Made by a program: the position numbers and the translations under genes
Assembly (NCBI GenBank): GCA_009773155.1
Contig: WOVA01000019.1
Span: forward strand, 1 to 42,512
DNA length: 42,512 bases
Source: Elusimicrobiota bacterium
Lineage (GTDB): Bacteria; Elusimicrobiota; Elusimicrobia; Elusimicrobiales; UBA9959
Direction of reading: 5' to 3'
Part shown: positions 1-7,862 of the stretch, piece after piece
Layout: the number at the start of each line of letters is the position of its first letter
Numbering within the stretch: the stretch's first letter is position 1
The notes under the pieces: generated by a model
The model's input: the letters and a program-made list of their open reading frames with translations, nothing else
Told to the model about the DNA's origin: nothing
The model's database searches: none

Positions 1-1
1 C

Positions 2-127
2 ATCCTGCGCAGCCTGGCGGAGAACGGCGGCGTACGGACCAGAACGATGGCCGATCTGAAGATATCCACGCGGCTGCTTTATTCGGTGATAAAGAAGACC
101 GGGGAGAACGGGGGCGACGATGACTGA
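2..127 (+). CDS. C-terminal end of a Fis-type HTH regulator (5' truncated)
   Basis: An open frame enters from the left edge and ends in TGA at 125-127. The 41 visible residues begin ILRSLAENGGVRTRTMADL and continue into ISTRLLYSVIKKTG. This matches the Fis-like helix-turn-helix that closes NtrC-type sigma-54 activators: a helix ending in E-x-G-G-x-R-T, then a recognition helix followed by a K-K run. The role, DNA binding by a response regulator or enhancer-binding protein, is inferred from this domain alone, because the receiver and AAA+ parts would lie outside the window. The gene overlaps the next start codon by 8 nt, so the two are probably translationally coupled. Confidence 0.6.
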   Translation: MLRSLAENGGVRTRTMADLKISTRLLYSVIKKTGENGGDDD

Positions 128-302
128 CGAAAGATCTTCAAAACTGCTGCATGACCTGCGATCAAAATGCGCCAGCCTCAAAAGCGCGGCGGAACTTTAC
201 AAGGACTGTTCGCCGGCCGAGAAAAAAGAAATGCTCGCGTTGATGAAGCAGGCCGCGGCGGAGATAACGGGCACCCTTGGGAAACTGGAAAACGGGGCCT
301 GA
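120..302 (+). CDS. 60-aa protein resembling a stand-alone DHp (HisKA-like) helical hairpin
   Basis: This is a small acidic/basic helical protein whose ATG lies inside the end of the upstream regulator gene. Residues 9-28 read LLHDLRSKCASLKSAAELYK, which resembles the H-box of histidine kinases (HDLRNPLASIKSAAELL type), including the His followed by Asp-Leu-Arg. A short turn (CSPAEKK) and a second amphipathic helix follow, so the whole protein would be just the two-helix dimerisation and phosphotransfer hairpin with no ATPase domain. Being coupled to a Fis-type regulator fits a role in a two-component pathway, as a phosphoacceptor, phosphatase or decoy. That role is inference. It could equally be an unrelated coiled coil. 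Confidence 0.6.
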   Translation: MTDERSSKLLHDLRSKCASLKSAAELYKDCSPAEKKEMLALMKQAAAEITGTLGKLENGA

Positions 303-422
303 GAATAAAAAAAGGGACCGGAACGCCGCCCTACCGTCCGGCGCCCGGTCGAAAAGAACGAAGCAATTTTACTGCCAGCGCGGGCGGCGTCCTCGCCATA
401 AAAGCGGATATATTTAACTTAG

Positions 423-428
423 TATAAT
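423..428 (+). promoter_or_regulatory. -10 box before the M16 peptidase pair
   Basis: A perfect TATAAT lies in the AT-rich stretch between the 60-aa gene and the peptidase operon, 43 nt before the ATG at 471. No convincing -35 box is visible 16-18 nt upstream. The Shine-Dalgarno GGAGGA at 461-466 lies between this box and the ATG. Confidence 0.4.
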
Positions 429-470
429 TACGGCGGGGACCGGCTGGTCTACCTGTTTATGGAGGAAATA

Positions 471-2042
471 ATGAATCTTTCAGCCTTTTTGCCCGGAGTG
501 CTGCTCCTGGCCGCCCCTCTGTCGGCCGGTGCCGCGGATCTGCAGGCCCTTAAAAAGCTGGGTGCCGCCATTGAGACCGACCCCAAATATCCCCCGGTAG
601 TCTCATACACGCTCAAGAACGGCCTCAAGGTCCTGGTGCTGGAAAAAAAATTCGCGCCCACGGTATCCTTCGCGATGACTTTCAAGGTCGGAAATGTCGA
701 CTGCCCCTCCGGCAAGACCGGCCTGGCCCATGTCTTCGAGCATATGGCTTTCAAGGGCACGAAGACGATGAACACCCGCAATTACGCCAAAGAGAAGAAG
801 GTCCTGGATAAGATAGAACTGACGGCGCGGGAACTGATAGGCGAGGAATCCAAAGGCTCCGCCGCCGACAAGATCAGGGTAGAGGAGCTGACCAAGAGGC
901 TGACCGCCCTGGAAAAAGAGGCCGGCGAGCTCTCGGTCTCGGGCGAATTTTTCGGCACCTATGAGAAGCTGGGCGCCAACGGCCTCAACGCCGCCACCGC
1001 GGTGGACTACACCGTCTACCAGGTCTCGCTGCCGGCCGACCGGGCCGAGGCCTGGATGATAATGGAGTCCGACCGGTTCAAGAACCCGGTCCTGCGCGAG
1101 TTCTACAAAGAGCGCAGCGTGATAATGGAGGAGCTGCGCATGGGCGAGAGCAAGCCCGGCAATGTGCTCTTCGAGAACCTCTCCGCGGCGGCCTTCAAAG
1201 CCCACCCCTATCACAATCCCACGATAGGCTGGATGGACGACCTGAAGAAACTGACGCGCACCGACGCCGAAGAATTCTACGCGCGCTTCTATGTCCCCAA
1301 TAACGCGACGCTGGCCATAGTGGGCGACGTGGACGCCGCCGCGATGCTGCGCATGACCGAGAAATATTTCGGCGGCTGGAAGCGCGGCGAGCTGCCTTCG
1401 GACTCCTACACGGTGGAGCCGGAACAGGACGCCGAGAGGCGAGTGAACGTATTCTTCGACGCCCAGCCGGCCTTCTACATGGGCTTCCATAATCCCGGCG
1501 AATCCCACCCGGATACCCCGGCGCTCATAATACTCAGCGAGGTGCTTTCCGGCGGCAAGACCGGCCGGTTCTACCGGAACCTCGTCGAAGGGAAGAGCCT
1601 GGCGCTCTACGCGGGCTCGCATCACTCGCTGCCGGGCAGCCGCTATCCCTCGCTCTTCCTGGTGGTCGGCTATCCCAAGGCCCCCCACACCAGCGCAGCC
1701 CTGGAGGCCGCCATCTGGGAGGAGCTGGAGGCGGTAAAGAAGGCGCCGCCGAGCGAATGGGAAATGGAAAAAATAATCAACAACTACGAGTCCGAAATGG
1801 TCCGGGGCCTGGAGAGCGATCTCAATTTCGCCAAGAACATCTCTCACAGCGACAGGATAATGGGCGACTGGAAATACGACTGGGCGACGCTGGAACGCCT
1901 CAAGCTCGTGAAGCCGGCCGACGTCTCCGCCGCCGCCGCCAAATACCTGAAGCGCTCCAACTACACGATAGTGTCGCTCGCATCAGCGGGGGACACCATG
2001 CCGCATGGCGTCCCCGTACCGTCCGGGGGAGCCGGGAAATGA
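471..2042 (+). CDS. M16 family zinc peptidase, catalytic subunit, secreted
   Basis: This is a periplasmic or secreted metallopeptidase of the pitrilysin/processing-peptidase family (523 aa). I chose ATG 471 because GGAGGA at 461-466 is a strong ribosome site; the in-frame ATG at 459 overlaps that site. Residues 1-22 form a Sec signal peptide (LLLAAPLSAGAA). The inverted zinc motif H87-V-F-E90-H91 is intact. The third ligand is probably E221 in ERSVIMEELR, seven residues after E214. A charged helical insert lies between these elements (about 100-160). The C-terminal tail after YTIVSL is encoded by a 45-bp palindromic repeat (1980-2024), so it may not be ancestral. The stop overlaps the ATG of the inactive partner, so the two subunits are coupled and likely form a heterodimer. 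Confidence 0.93.
   Translation: MNLSAFLPGVLLLAAPLSAGAADLQALKKLGAAIETDPKYPPVVSYTLKNGLKVLVLEKKFAPTVSFAMTFKVGNVDCPSGKTGLAHVFEHMAFKGTKTMNTRNYAKEKKVLDKIELTARELIGEESKGSAADKIRVEELTKRLTALEKEAGELSVSGEFFGTYEKLGANGLNAATAVDYTVYQVSLPADRAEAWMIMESDRFKNPVLREFYKERSVIMEELRMGESKPGNVLFENLSAAAFKAHPYHNPTIGWMDDLKKLTRTDAEEFYARFYVPNNATLAIVGDVDAAAMLRMTEKYFGGWKRGELPSDSYTVEPEQDAERRVNVFFDAQPAFYMGFHNPGESHPDTPALIILSEVLSGGKTGRFYRNLVEGKSLALYAGSHHSLPGSRYPSLFLVVGYPKAPHTSAALEAAIWEELEAVKKAPPSEWEMEKIINNYESEMVRGLESDLNFAKNISHSDRIMGDWKYDWATLERLKLVKPADVSAAAAKYLKRSNYTIVSLASAGDTMPHGVPVPSGGAGK
1980..2024 (+). repeat. Palindromic 45-bp repeat, copy A, inside a gene
   Basis: This copy starts GCATCAGCGG and ends GTACCGTCC. It contains a hairpin with 12-bp arms (1989-2000 and 2004-2015, one mismatch) around a 3-nt loop. 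Near-identical copies lie at 27838-27882 (same strand) and 31548-31592 (opposite strand). Here it is translated as SAGDTMPHGVPVP at the C-terminus of the M16 peptidase. It ends 14 nt before the next gene's ATG, and the GGGGGA preceding that ATG abuts the repeat. Confidence 0.85.
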
Positions 2043-3445
2043 AAAAGCGAATGTCCGCCATCCTGTTCTCAGGAGCAATCATGATGACCGCAGCCGCCTA
2101 TGCCGCCGATCACCCCGTACTGTCCAGGTTCGGGGCCCTGGACTTCAAGCCCGGAAAACCGGAACGCTATGTCCTGGACAACGGCCTGACCGTCTACATC
2201 CTCAGGGACAATACGCTGCCCATAGTGCATATCTCGGCCTTCATCAGGGCCGGCAACGCCCACGACCTGCCCGGCAAGGCCGGCATAGCCCAGATGACCT
2301 CCTACCTGGTCAAGGACGGCGGCAGCGCGCGCTACAAGGCGGACGAAATAGACCGCGAGCTTGAATACCTCGGCGCCTCCATCTCCGGAGACGCTTTTTC
2401 CGAGGAAACCCGCCTGGAGATGACGGCCCTCAAGAAGGACCTCGGCAAGATCCTGGACATCTACTCCGACGTGGTCATGAACCCGGTCTTCGAGGAAGAG
2501 AAGGTGAAGACCGCGCGCGAAGCGGAACTGGAAGTGATAAGACGCCGCAACGACAAGCCCGACGAGAGCGCCGTGCGGGAGGCCAAGCGGATGTTCTACG
2601 GCCCCGCCCATCCGTACGGCGTCCGCACCGAACTGGACACCGTCGGATCGATAACCCGCGCGGACCTGCTCGCCTTCCACGGCGCTTTCTACCGCCCGAA
2701 CAACGCGATACTGGCGGTAAGCGGCGATTTTCAGTCGGACGAGGCGATGCTGAAGATGCTCCGGGAAAAGTTCGGGGGCTGGAAAAAAGCGGAGGTCGGC
2801 GCGCCCGCCATACCCCCCGCCCCGGAGCTGGCCGGCCGCAGGGTCTACCTGATAGACAAAAAAGTCACGCAGGCTTTCCTGGTGGTGATGCAGAAGGGAA
2901 CGGACTACCTCACGCCGGACAATTACCCGCTGGCGGTGATGACCGATATAGTCGGCGGCGGCTTCCAGTCGCGGCTTTTCAGGGAAGTGCGGACGAACCG
3001 CGGCCTGGCCTATTCAGTTTATTCCGCCAATGCCCGCCGCAAGAGCGGGGGGTTCCTGTTCAGCTCCTGCGGGACCAAGCCCGAGACCTACTCGCAGGCC
3101 CTCTCCGAAATCCTGAAACAGCTGGAGCTGGCCGGCGCGGCGCCGCCGGCCACGGACGAGATATCGCGCAGCAAGGGCTCGATAGTCAACCCTTTCGTCT
3201 TCAAGTTCTCTACCCCGCACAAGCTGGTCTCCGAGCGCGCGCTAGAGGAGTTCTACGGCTTCAAGCCGGGCCACCTGGACGGCTTCGTCGCCGACGTCTC
3301 GGCCGTTTCGGCGGGAAGCGCCATGAAAGCGGGGAAAAAATATTTCGACCCGTCGCGGGCGGTGATCTTCGTCATCGGCGACAAGTCGAAGTTCGACCGG
3401 CCGCTCTCCGACTTTGGCCCGGTCACGGAACTGAAAGAAGATTGA
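2039..3445 (+). CDS. M16 family peptidase, non-catalytic partner subunit
   Basis: This is a 468-aa secreted M16 protein with a signal peptide at residues 1-22 (ILFSGAIMMTAAAYAA). It has the usual M16 layout: an N-terminal domain starting YVLDNGLTVYILRDN, and a second domain containing the GGGFQSRLFREVRTNRGLAY segment typical of the family. The zinc motif is absent: where the partner has GLAHVFEH this protein has GIAQMTSYL, so it should be catalytically inactive. Active/inactive M16 pairs encoded side by side are well known in bacteria, and the inactive half helps bind substrate. The ATG overlaps the upstream stop (ATGA). A hairpin terminator follows the stop. Confidence 0.9.
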   Translation: MKKRMSAILFSGAIMMTAAAYAADHPVLSRFGALDFKPGKPERYVLDNGLTVYILRDNTLPIVHISAFIRAGNAHDLPGKAGIAQMTSYLVKDGGSARYKADEIDRELEYLGASISGDAFSEETRLEMTALKKDLGKILDIYSDVVMNPVFEEEKVKTAREAELEVIRRRNDKPDESAVREAKRMFYGPAHPYGVRTELDTVGSITRADLLAFHGAFYRPNNAILAVSGDFQSDEAMLKMLREKFGGWKKAEVGAPAIPPAPELAGRRVYLIDKKVTQAFLVVMQKGTDYLTPDNYPLAVMTDIVGGGFQSRLFREVRTNRGLAYSVYSANARRKSGGFLFSSCGTKPETYSQALSEILKQLELAGAAPPATDEISRSKGSIVNPFVFKFSTPHKLVSERALEEFYGFKPGHLDGFVADVSAVSAGSAMKAGKKYFDPSRAVIFVIGDKSKFDRPLSDFGPVTELKED

Positions 3446-3448
3446 ATC

Positions 3449-3472
3449 CTGGAACCGTCCTCCAGCCTTTTT
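3449..3472 (+). terminator. Intrinsic terminator of the M16 pair
   Basis: CTGGA and TCCAG arms (3449-3453, 3461-3465) with a 7-nt loop are followed by CC and five T. The hairpin lies just after the M16 stop and runs into the 3' end of the convergent thioesterase gene. Confidence 0.6.
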
Positions 3473-3848
3473 ATCGCAGGCGTCCGGAAAGATCAGGGGC
3501 CATCTCCCTGATCTTCAGGTCCGGGCCTACGCAGACCATGTCCGTTACTGCCTTCGCCAGCGGGCGGCCTTCCTGGTTCTTTAGGTCGTACTCAAAGCGG
3601 GCCCGGAACGGGGTCACCTCCGTCACGCGGGTATCTATCTCCACGATGTCGCCGTAGCGCGCCGGATACTTGTAATCTATCTCCTGGCGCTTGACCACGA
3701 AACCGAACCCCTCGTCCAGCAGCGCCTTCACCGAAAGGCCGCGCTCCTCCATGTACTCGGTACGGGCCTCCTCCAGGAATTTCAGGTAATTGCCGTAGTA
3801 TACGACGCCGGCGCAGTCGGTATCGTGATAGTAAACGCGTCTCTTCAT
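3471..3848 (-). CDS. YbgC/FadM-type acyl-CoA thioesterase
   Basis: This 125-aa hotdog-fold protein hydrolyses acyl-CoA thioesters in the cytoplasm. The N-terminus RRVYYHDTDCAGVVYYGNYLKF carries the family signature with its catalytic Asp (in HDTDCAGVVYYGNY). The rest, including ARTEYMEERG and a final MVCVG strand, matches the single-domain length of about 130 residues. In proteobacteria ybgC sits with tol-pal, but no tol genes are present here. It starts 2 nt after the yjbQ-like gene and is probably cotranscribed with it. The exact substrate cannot be read from the sequence. Confidence 0.88.
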   Translation of the reverse strand: MKRRVYYHDTDCAGVVYYGNYLKFLEEARTEYMEERGLSVKALLDEGFGFVVKRQEIDYKYPARYGDIVEIDTRVTEVTPFRARFEYDLKNQEGRPLAKAVTDMVCVGPDLKIREMAPDLSGRLR

Positions 3849-3850
3849 GC

Positions 3851-4267
3851 TTATTCCCCTATTATCTTGACCATGACCCTCTTCTTCCGGCGGCCGTCGA
3901 ATTCGCCGTAGAAGATCTGCTCCCAGGGCCCGAAATCCAGGCGCCCTTTCGTGACGGCCACCACCACCTCGCGCCCCATGACCGTGCGCTTCAGATGGGC
4001 GTCCCCGTTGTCCTCCCCGGTGCGGTTATGGTTATAGCCGTCGCGGGAATAAGGGGCCAGCCTCTCCAGCCATTCCAGGAAATCCCTGTGCAGGCCGGTC
4101 TCATTGTCGTTTATGAAGACGCTGGAGGTTATGTGCATGGCGTTGACCAGGCACAGCCCCTCTTTTATGCCGCTCTTGGCCAGTTCGTCCTCGACTTCGG
4201 CGGTTATGTTGACGATCGCGCAGCGGTCGCGGGTATTCATCCAGAGGTGGACGGTATGGGATCTCAT
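3851..4267 (-). CDS. YjbQ family (UPF0047) protein
   Basis: This is a 138-aa member of the conserved YjbQ family, which forms trimers; some members have weak thiamine-phosphate synthase activity. The visible family blocks are [14 protein letters not shown] near the N-terminus, [47 protein letters not shown] and the C-terminal [10 protein letters not shown]. The conserved His and Glu residues that line the putative metal site are present. A TAAAAT box lies only 6 nt before the ATG with no Shine-Dalgarno, so the mRNA may be leaderless. The gene is divergent from rpmB across 48 bp and first in a two-gene unit with the thioesterase. Confidence 0.88.
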   Translation of the reverse strand: MRSHTVHLWMNTRDRCAIVNITAEVEDELAKSGIKEGLCLVNAMHITSSVFINDNETGLHRDFLEWLERLAPYSRDGYNHNRTGEDNGDAHLKRTVMGREVVVAVTKGRLDFGPWEQIFYGEFDGRRKKRVMVKIIGE

Positions 4268-4273
4268 GCCTCT

Positions 4274-4279
4274 ATTTTA
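4274..4279 (-). promoter_or_regulatory. -10 box of yjbQ-like gene (leaderless)
   Basis: TAAAAT on the minus strand sits 6 nt upstream of the ATG at 4267. Transcription would start at or within a few bases of the start codon. No Shine-Dalgarno is present. Confidence 0.45.
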
Positions 4280-4300
4280 CAAAGAGGCGGGGCTTTTTGC

Positions 4301-4306
4301 TATAAT
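4301..4306 (+). promoter_or_regulatory. -10 box of rpmB (leaderless)
   Basis: A perfect TATAAT is followed by 9 nt and then the rpmB ATG at 4316. The predicted transcript starts about 0-4 nt before the ATG, and there is no Shine-Dalgarno. The same TATAAT-N9-ATG spacing recurs before the genes at 21295 and 34081. Confidence 0.6.
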
Positions 4307-4315
4307 AGCCTTACT

Positions 4316-4510
4316 ATGGCATTCAAATGTGAACTTTGCGGTAAGGGCCCCAAGGCGGGCAACTCCTACAGCCACTCCCACGTGGCCACCAAGAGACTCT
4401 TCAAGCCCAACCTTCAGAAGCAGAAGATCGTCCTCAAGGGCGCCGTCAAGTCGGTCTACGTCTGCACGACCTGCATAAAGAGCGGCCGCGCGGTAAGACC
4501 GGCCCGCTGA
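4316..4510 (+). CDS. rpmB: 50S ribosomal protein L28
   Basis: This is a 64-aa large-subunit ribosomal protein. The N-terminus MAFKCELCGKGPKAGNSYSH is diagnostic, followed by the TKRLFKPNLQ block and VYVCTTCIKSGR. Four cysteines in two CxxC pairs (5/8 and 50/53) make this the zinc-binding (C+) form. The start is fixed by homology; upstream frame extension would run through the divergent yjbQ promoter. The gene is monocistronic, with a leaderless-type promoter in front and an intrinsic terminator behind. In many bacteria rpmB neighbours rpmG, which is not seen here. Confidence 0.96.
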   Translation: MAFKCELCGKGPKAGNSYSHSHVATKRLFKPNLQKQKIVLKGAVKSVYVCTTCIKSGRAVRPAR

Positions 4511-4540
4511 AAAGCCTCCCCCGGGGCGCCCTGGCTCTCC

Positions 4541-4566
4541 AGCCGGCCTCGCGGTTGGCTTTTTTT
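4541..4566 (+). terminator. Intrinsic terminator of rpmB
   Basis: AGCCGGC pairs with GTTGGCT (two G-U pairs) around CTCGCG, followed by seven T. It lies 30 nt after the rpmB stop. Confidence 0.75.
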
Positions 4567-4624
4567 GCGTCCTTCGGCACTTTCCTCTTAACAACTATTT
4601 AATATTTCCTCAATACGCCGCCTG

Positions 4625-4630
4625 TATAAT
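4625..4630 (+). promoter_or_regulatory. -10 box of the coiled-coil operon
   Basis: TATAAT lies 93 nt before the first coiled-coil ATG, in an AT-rich stretch directly after the rpmB terminator. This implies a leader of about 85 nt. No clear -35 hexamer is seen at the usual spacing. Confidence 0.4.
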
Positions 4631-4723
4631 TATCCTTGAATCGGGGAACGTAGTCTGCTATTTTATCCGTTGGAGCCCTAATAGGGGCCGGCGTTCGCTT
4701 CAAAGTCAGCGGAGGAAGTTCAA

Positions 4724-7700
4724 ATGGAACAAGAGCCTAAGCTCGACCCGGCGGCGATAAACGACATAGAGACCGCCAAACTGGCCCTGCGCTGGGCGGT
4801 GGAGAAGATCCACACCCTGCAGGACGACAATTCCCGCCTGAAAGAGGACGCGCGGAACAAGACCTCCGCCGTCCGCGCTCTGACTTCCCAGATCGAGCAG
4901 AAGGAAGAGGTGCTCAAGAAGTGGCAGGGCACCATCCGCACCTGGGAAGAGAACTGGAAGACCCAGACGGCCATGGAGGCCGACCTCAGGGGCAAGATCC
5001 GCGAGCAGATACTCAACGAGGAGACCGCCAACTGGCGCCAGGCGAGGGCCCAGCTCGAGAAGGAGATACAGGCCCTCAAGCAGGAACTCTCCGACAAAGA
5101 GGGCGAGATCGGCCGGATAAAGCTTTCCGCGATAGACGAGTCCAGGAAAACCCAGGAACTTAAGCAGGAGGAGCTCGAGGCCGTACTCAGGCGTCACGAG
5201 GACAATTTCGCCGAGCGGGAGAACACCCTGCGCCTGAAGTTCGAAGCGCTGGAGAAAGAACTGATCGAGAAATCCAGGATCGAGACAGAAAGAGCCGACC
5301 TGGAGGCGCGCGGGCGCCTGGAACTGCGCGAGCGCGAGCTCTCGGCGCTGCACGCGGCCAAGGAAGAGCAGCTCGAGAAGTTCCGCCGCCAGTTGGAAGA
5401 CGAGCACCTGGCCAGGATGGCCGAACTTTCCGACAAGGAAGCGGTCGCGGGACGCGAGTCCCGGCTCAGGCTGGAGGAAGAGCGCACCCGCATCCTCGAG
5501 GAGCTGGAGAAAGAACATGACTCCCGCCTCAGGAAGATAGAAGAACTTTTCTCCGGCCGCCACACGGACGCCCTCAACAGGCTGGAAGAACGGGAAACAG
5601 ACCTCAAGCAGGAAAAGGAAGCCGAGATGGAGGCGATGAAGGCCGCCCATCAGCGCGAGCTTTCCGAGATACGCGGGCGGCTGCAGGGCTACATCCGGCA
5701 GCGCGAGCAGGAATACGTCGAGATGCGCCTGGAAATGGAGCGGCAGGTGGTCGAGCTGGTAAAGAAGCACGACGAGGAGACCAACGCCGCCTACGAGAAG
5801 GCCGTCGAGGAGAGCCGGGAAAAATGGCGCGAGACCGCGCTCTCCCAGCGCAAGGAAATGGAGACCGCCGTCGAGGAGAACAACCGCCGCTGGGAGGCCG
5901 ACTGGCGCAGGCGCGAGAAGGCGGCCGAAGAGTCCGCCGAGTCCCGCCTCAGGTCGGAAACGGACCGCCTCCGCCAGGAGAACAAGCTTAAGGAAGAGTC
6001 GCTGCGCGGCGCGCTGCTGCGCGAGCAGAACGAGTGGGTCCAGCACCACTCGCAGACACAGGAAGACTCCCGGCGCGAGCTGGAGCTGCATTATGAGGAG
6101 CGCCTGCAGTCCTCCCGCCGCTCGCTGGAGGACTCCTACGGGGCCAAGGAAAAGGCGCTGGAGGAGCGCGCCGCCGCGGAGACTAAGCGCTCGACCGCGG
6201 CCTGGCAGGCCAGGGAAGAGGAATGGCTGCTGGAGAAAGAGCGGGTGACGCTGTCGGAGCGGGAGCGCCTGAAGGACGAGTTCCGCAAGTACCGCGGGGT
6301 GCTCAAAGAGAAGTACGACCATTTCGAGGACGAGCTGCGGCTGAAATACGCGCAGCAGGAGCTGGAGGCGTCGGCCGGGCTCAAGGAGCGGCTGGCCGCC
6401 AGGTCGGCCGAGCTGGAAGAGGCCGCCAGGCAGGAGCGCGAGAAGGTCAAGGCCGAGCTGGACGCCCAGCGCCAGGCCCTGCAGGCCAGGGAAGCGCGCC
6501 GGGAAGAGACGCTCAAGGACGTACGCCGCGGCCATCAGCAGGAGCTGCTGGCGGCGGAGAAAGCGGCGGCGGAGAAGCTCCTCGCCTGGAAGGAAGAGCA
6601 GGGGAAACTTTTCGCCGAGAAACTGGCGCAGCGCGAGGAAATGCTCAAGGGCGAATACTCGGACCGGGCCGCCCGGCTGGAGGACGAGAAAGCCTCCTTC
6701 CTGAGGGAACTGGCCGGCAGGGAGAAGGACCTGGAGGCCCGGCTGGAGCAGGCGAAGGCGGAATACGCGCGCCGGCTGGCCGAGGAGAAGCGCCTGCTCT
6801 CGGACTCGCTGAAGCCCAGGGAGCTGGCGATAAAGAACCGCGAGGCGGAGATAGACGCGGCCAAGGCCCGCCTGGAACAGGAGCTGGGCGAAGCCAAGAT
6901 AAAACTGCTGCAGGACGCGCAGGGTAAGGACCACGAAAATTTCGAGAAGCTGGCCCGCGCCCGCGAGGAGATGTACAGGGCCCTGGATACCCACCGGGCA
7001 GCGCTCGAGCAGGAGCATGACAAGCGGCTGGATGAACTGCGCGGCAAGGAAGCCTCCATGCAGAACCATTTCGAGGAGAAGGCCGCCGAACTGGCCGCCG
7101 CGATGCGGCGCCAGCGCGACGAGGAGCGGGAAAAAGCTTCCCTTGAGACCGAGGCGAGGAAAGCCGAGCTGGACACGGCCCTTCAGGAAAAGGTCAAGCG
7201 GCTGGAAGCCGAATCCGCCGACAGGACCGCCCGCCTGGAAGCGTCGATGGACGCCAGGGCCAGGGAGCATCTCTCGGCCCAGGAAGCGTCCCTCAACCGC
7301 CGCCGAGAGGAGCTGGAGGCGGGGGCGCGACAGAAGGAGATGGAACTCGAACGCCGCTACCTGGCGCTCGGACAGAAGATCTCCGCGGACGGCGAGAAGG
7401 ACCACACCGCCTGGGAGGCGCAGAAAGCGGAGCTGATCAGCCGCGAGCGGCAGGCGCTGCGGGCGGAATTCGAGAAAAAAGAGGCCCTGCTCAATCAGAA
7501 GCTCGACGAGGAACTTTCGCGCGCCAAGCAGGCGAGGCTCAAGCTGGAGGAGGAAATCTCCAAGCGCAAGGACGAACTGGAGCGCCACTACCATTCCGAG
7601 ATGGAAAAGGCCCGCGCCGGAATGGACAAGCTGCGCAAAGAGCTCGAAGACGCGCTCCGCGCCAGGCTCAAGGAAGCGGAGGAGGAGAAGAACCGCCTCA

Positions 7701-7846
7701 CGCTGCTGGCCTGCCAGAAAGAGGAAGAATACCTCGACCGTTACCAGAAGAAGGAAGAGGAACTTATGGCCTTCTGGGGGAAAAAGCAGAAAGAGCTGGA
7801 AGAGCGCTACGACAAATTAAAGAAGGAGAAAGGCGGGGCGGCCTGA
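4724..7846 (+). CDS. Giant coiled-coil rod protein 1 (1040 aa), function unknown
   Basis: I do not recognise a named family. The start has a strong Shine-Dalgarno (GGAGGA, 4711-4716). After a short N-terminus (IETAKLALRWAVEKIHTL, residues 16-33) the protein is one continuous E/K/R/A/L-rich heptad sequence to the end. Only three prolines are visible (residues 5 and 9, and one near two-thirds of the length in SLKPRELA). There is one cysteine near the C-terminus and no signal peptide, membrane segment, ATP-binding motif or globular domain. Tryptophans recur along the rod. A single helix of this length would be about 150 nm. It looks paralogous to the next gene: the N-terminal caps (AKLALRWAVEKI / AKMILRLTSELR) and C-terminal caps (KKEEELMAF / RKEAELAKEF) resemble each other. 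The rod is probably a filament, scaffold or spacer, which is inference. Confidence 0.85.
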   Translation: MEQEPKLDPAAINDIETAKLALRWAVEKIHTLQDDNSRLKEDARNKTSAVRALTSQIEQKEEVLKKWQGTIRTWEENWKTQTAMEADLRGKIREQILNEETANWRQARAQLEKEIQALKQELSDKEGEIGRIKLSAIDESRKTQELKQEELEAVLRRHEDNFAERENTLRLKFEALEKELIEKSRIETERADLEARGRLELRERELSALHAAKEEQLEKFRRQLEDEHLARMAELSDKEAVAGRESRLRLEEERTRILEELEKEHDSRLRKIEELFSGRHTDALNRLEERETDLKQEKEAEMEAMKAAHQRELSEIRGRLQGYIRQREQEYVEMRLEMERQVVELVKKHDEETNAAYEKAVEESREKWRETALSQRKEMETAVEENNRRWEADWRRREKAAEESAESRLRSETDRLRQENKLKEESLRGALLREQNEWVQHHSQTQEDSRRELELHYEERLQSSRRSLEDSYGAKEKALEERAAAETKRSTAAWQAREEEWLLEKERVTLSERERLKDEFRKYRGVLKEKYDHFEDELRLKYAQQELEASAGLKERLAARSAELEEAARQEREKVKAELDAQRQALQAREARREETLKDVRRGHQQELLAAEKAAAEKLLAWKEEQGKLFAEKLAQREEMLKGEYSDRAARLEDEKASFLRELAGREKDLEARLEQAKAEYARRLAEEKRLLSDSLKPRELAIKNREAEIDAAKARLEQELGEAKIKLLQDAQGKDHENFEKLARAREEMYRALDTHRAALEQEHDKRLDELRGKEASMQNHFEEKAAELAAAMRRQRDEEREKASLETEARKAELDTALQEKVKRLEAESADRTARLEASMDARAREHLSAQEASLNRRREELEAGARQKEMELERRYLALGQKISADGEKDHTAWEAQKAELISRERQALRAEFEKKEALLNQKLDEELSRAKQARLKLEEEISKRKDELERHYHSEMEKARAGMDKLRKELEDALRARLKEAEEEKNRLTLLACQKEEEYLDRYQKKEEELMAFWGKKQKELEERYDKLKKEKGGAA

Positions 7847-7862
7847 AAGCCCCGCGGCCCAT

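Noticed and set aside
303-370. Stem-loop GACCGG/CCGGTC after the 60-aa gene as a terminator
   Set aside because: There is no T-run on the plus strand. The run of seven A lies before it, which would only fit a minus-strand terminator, and no minus-strand gene is present.
603-1847. Long minus-strand open frame opposite the M16 peptidase
   Set aside because: Its translation is Arg/Gly/Val-rich with no recognisable motif, and it is antisense to a gene with signal peptide and zinc motif. Long antisense frames are expected in G+C-rich genes.
4706-7594. 962-residue minus-strand frame opposite coiled-coil gene 1
   Set aside because: It is a Leu/Phe/Gln-rich shadow of Glu/Lys/Leu codons. It has no ribosome site, and the plus strand has a strong start site, promoter and terminator.
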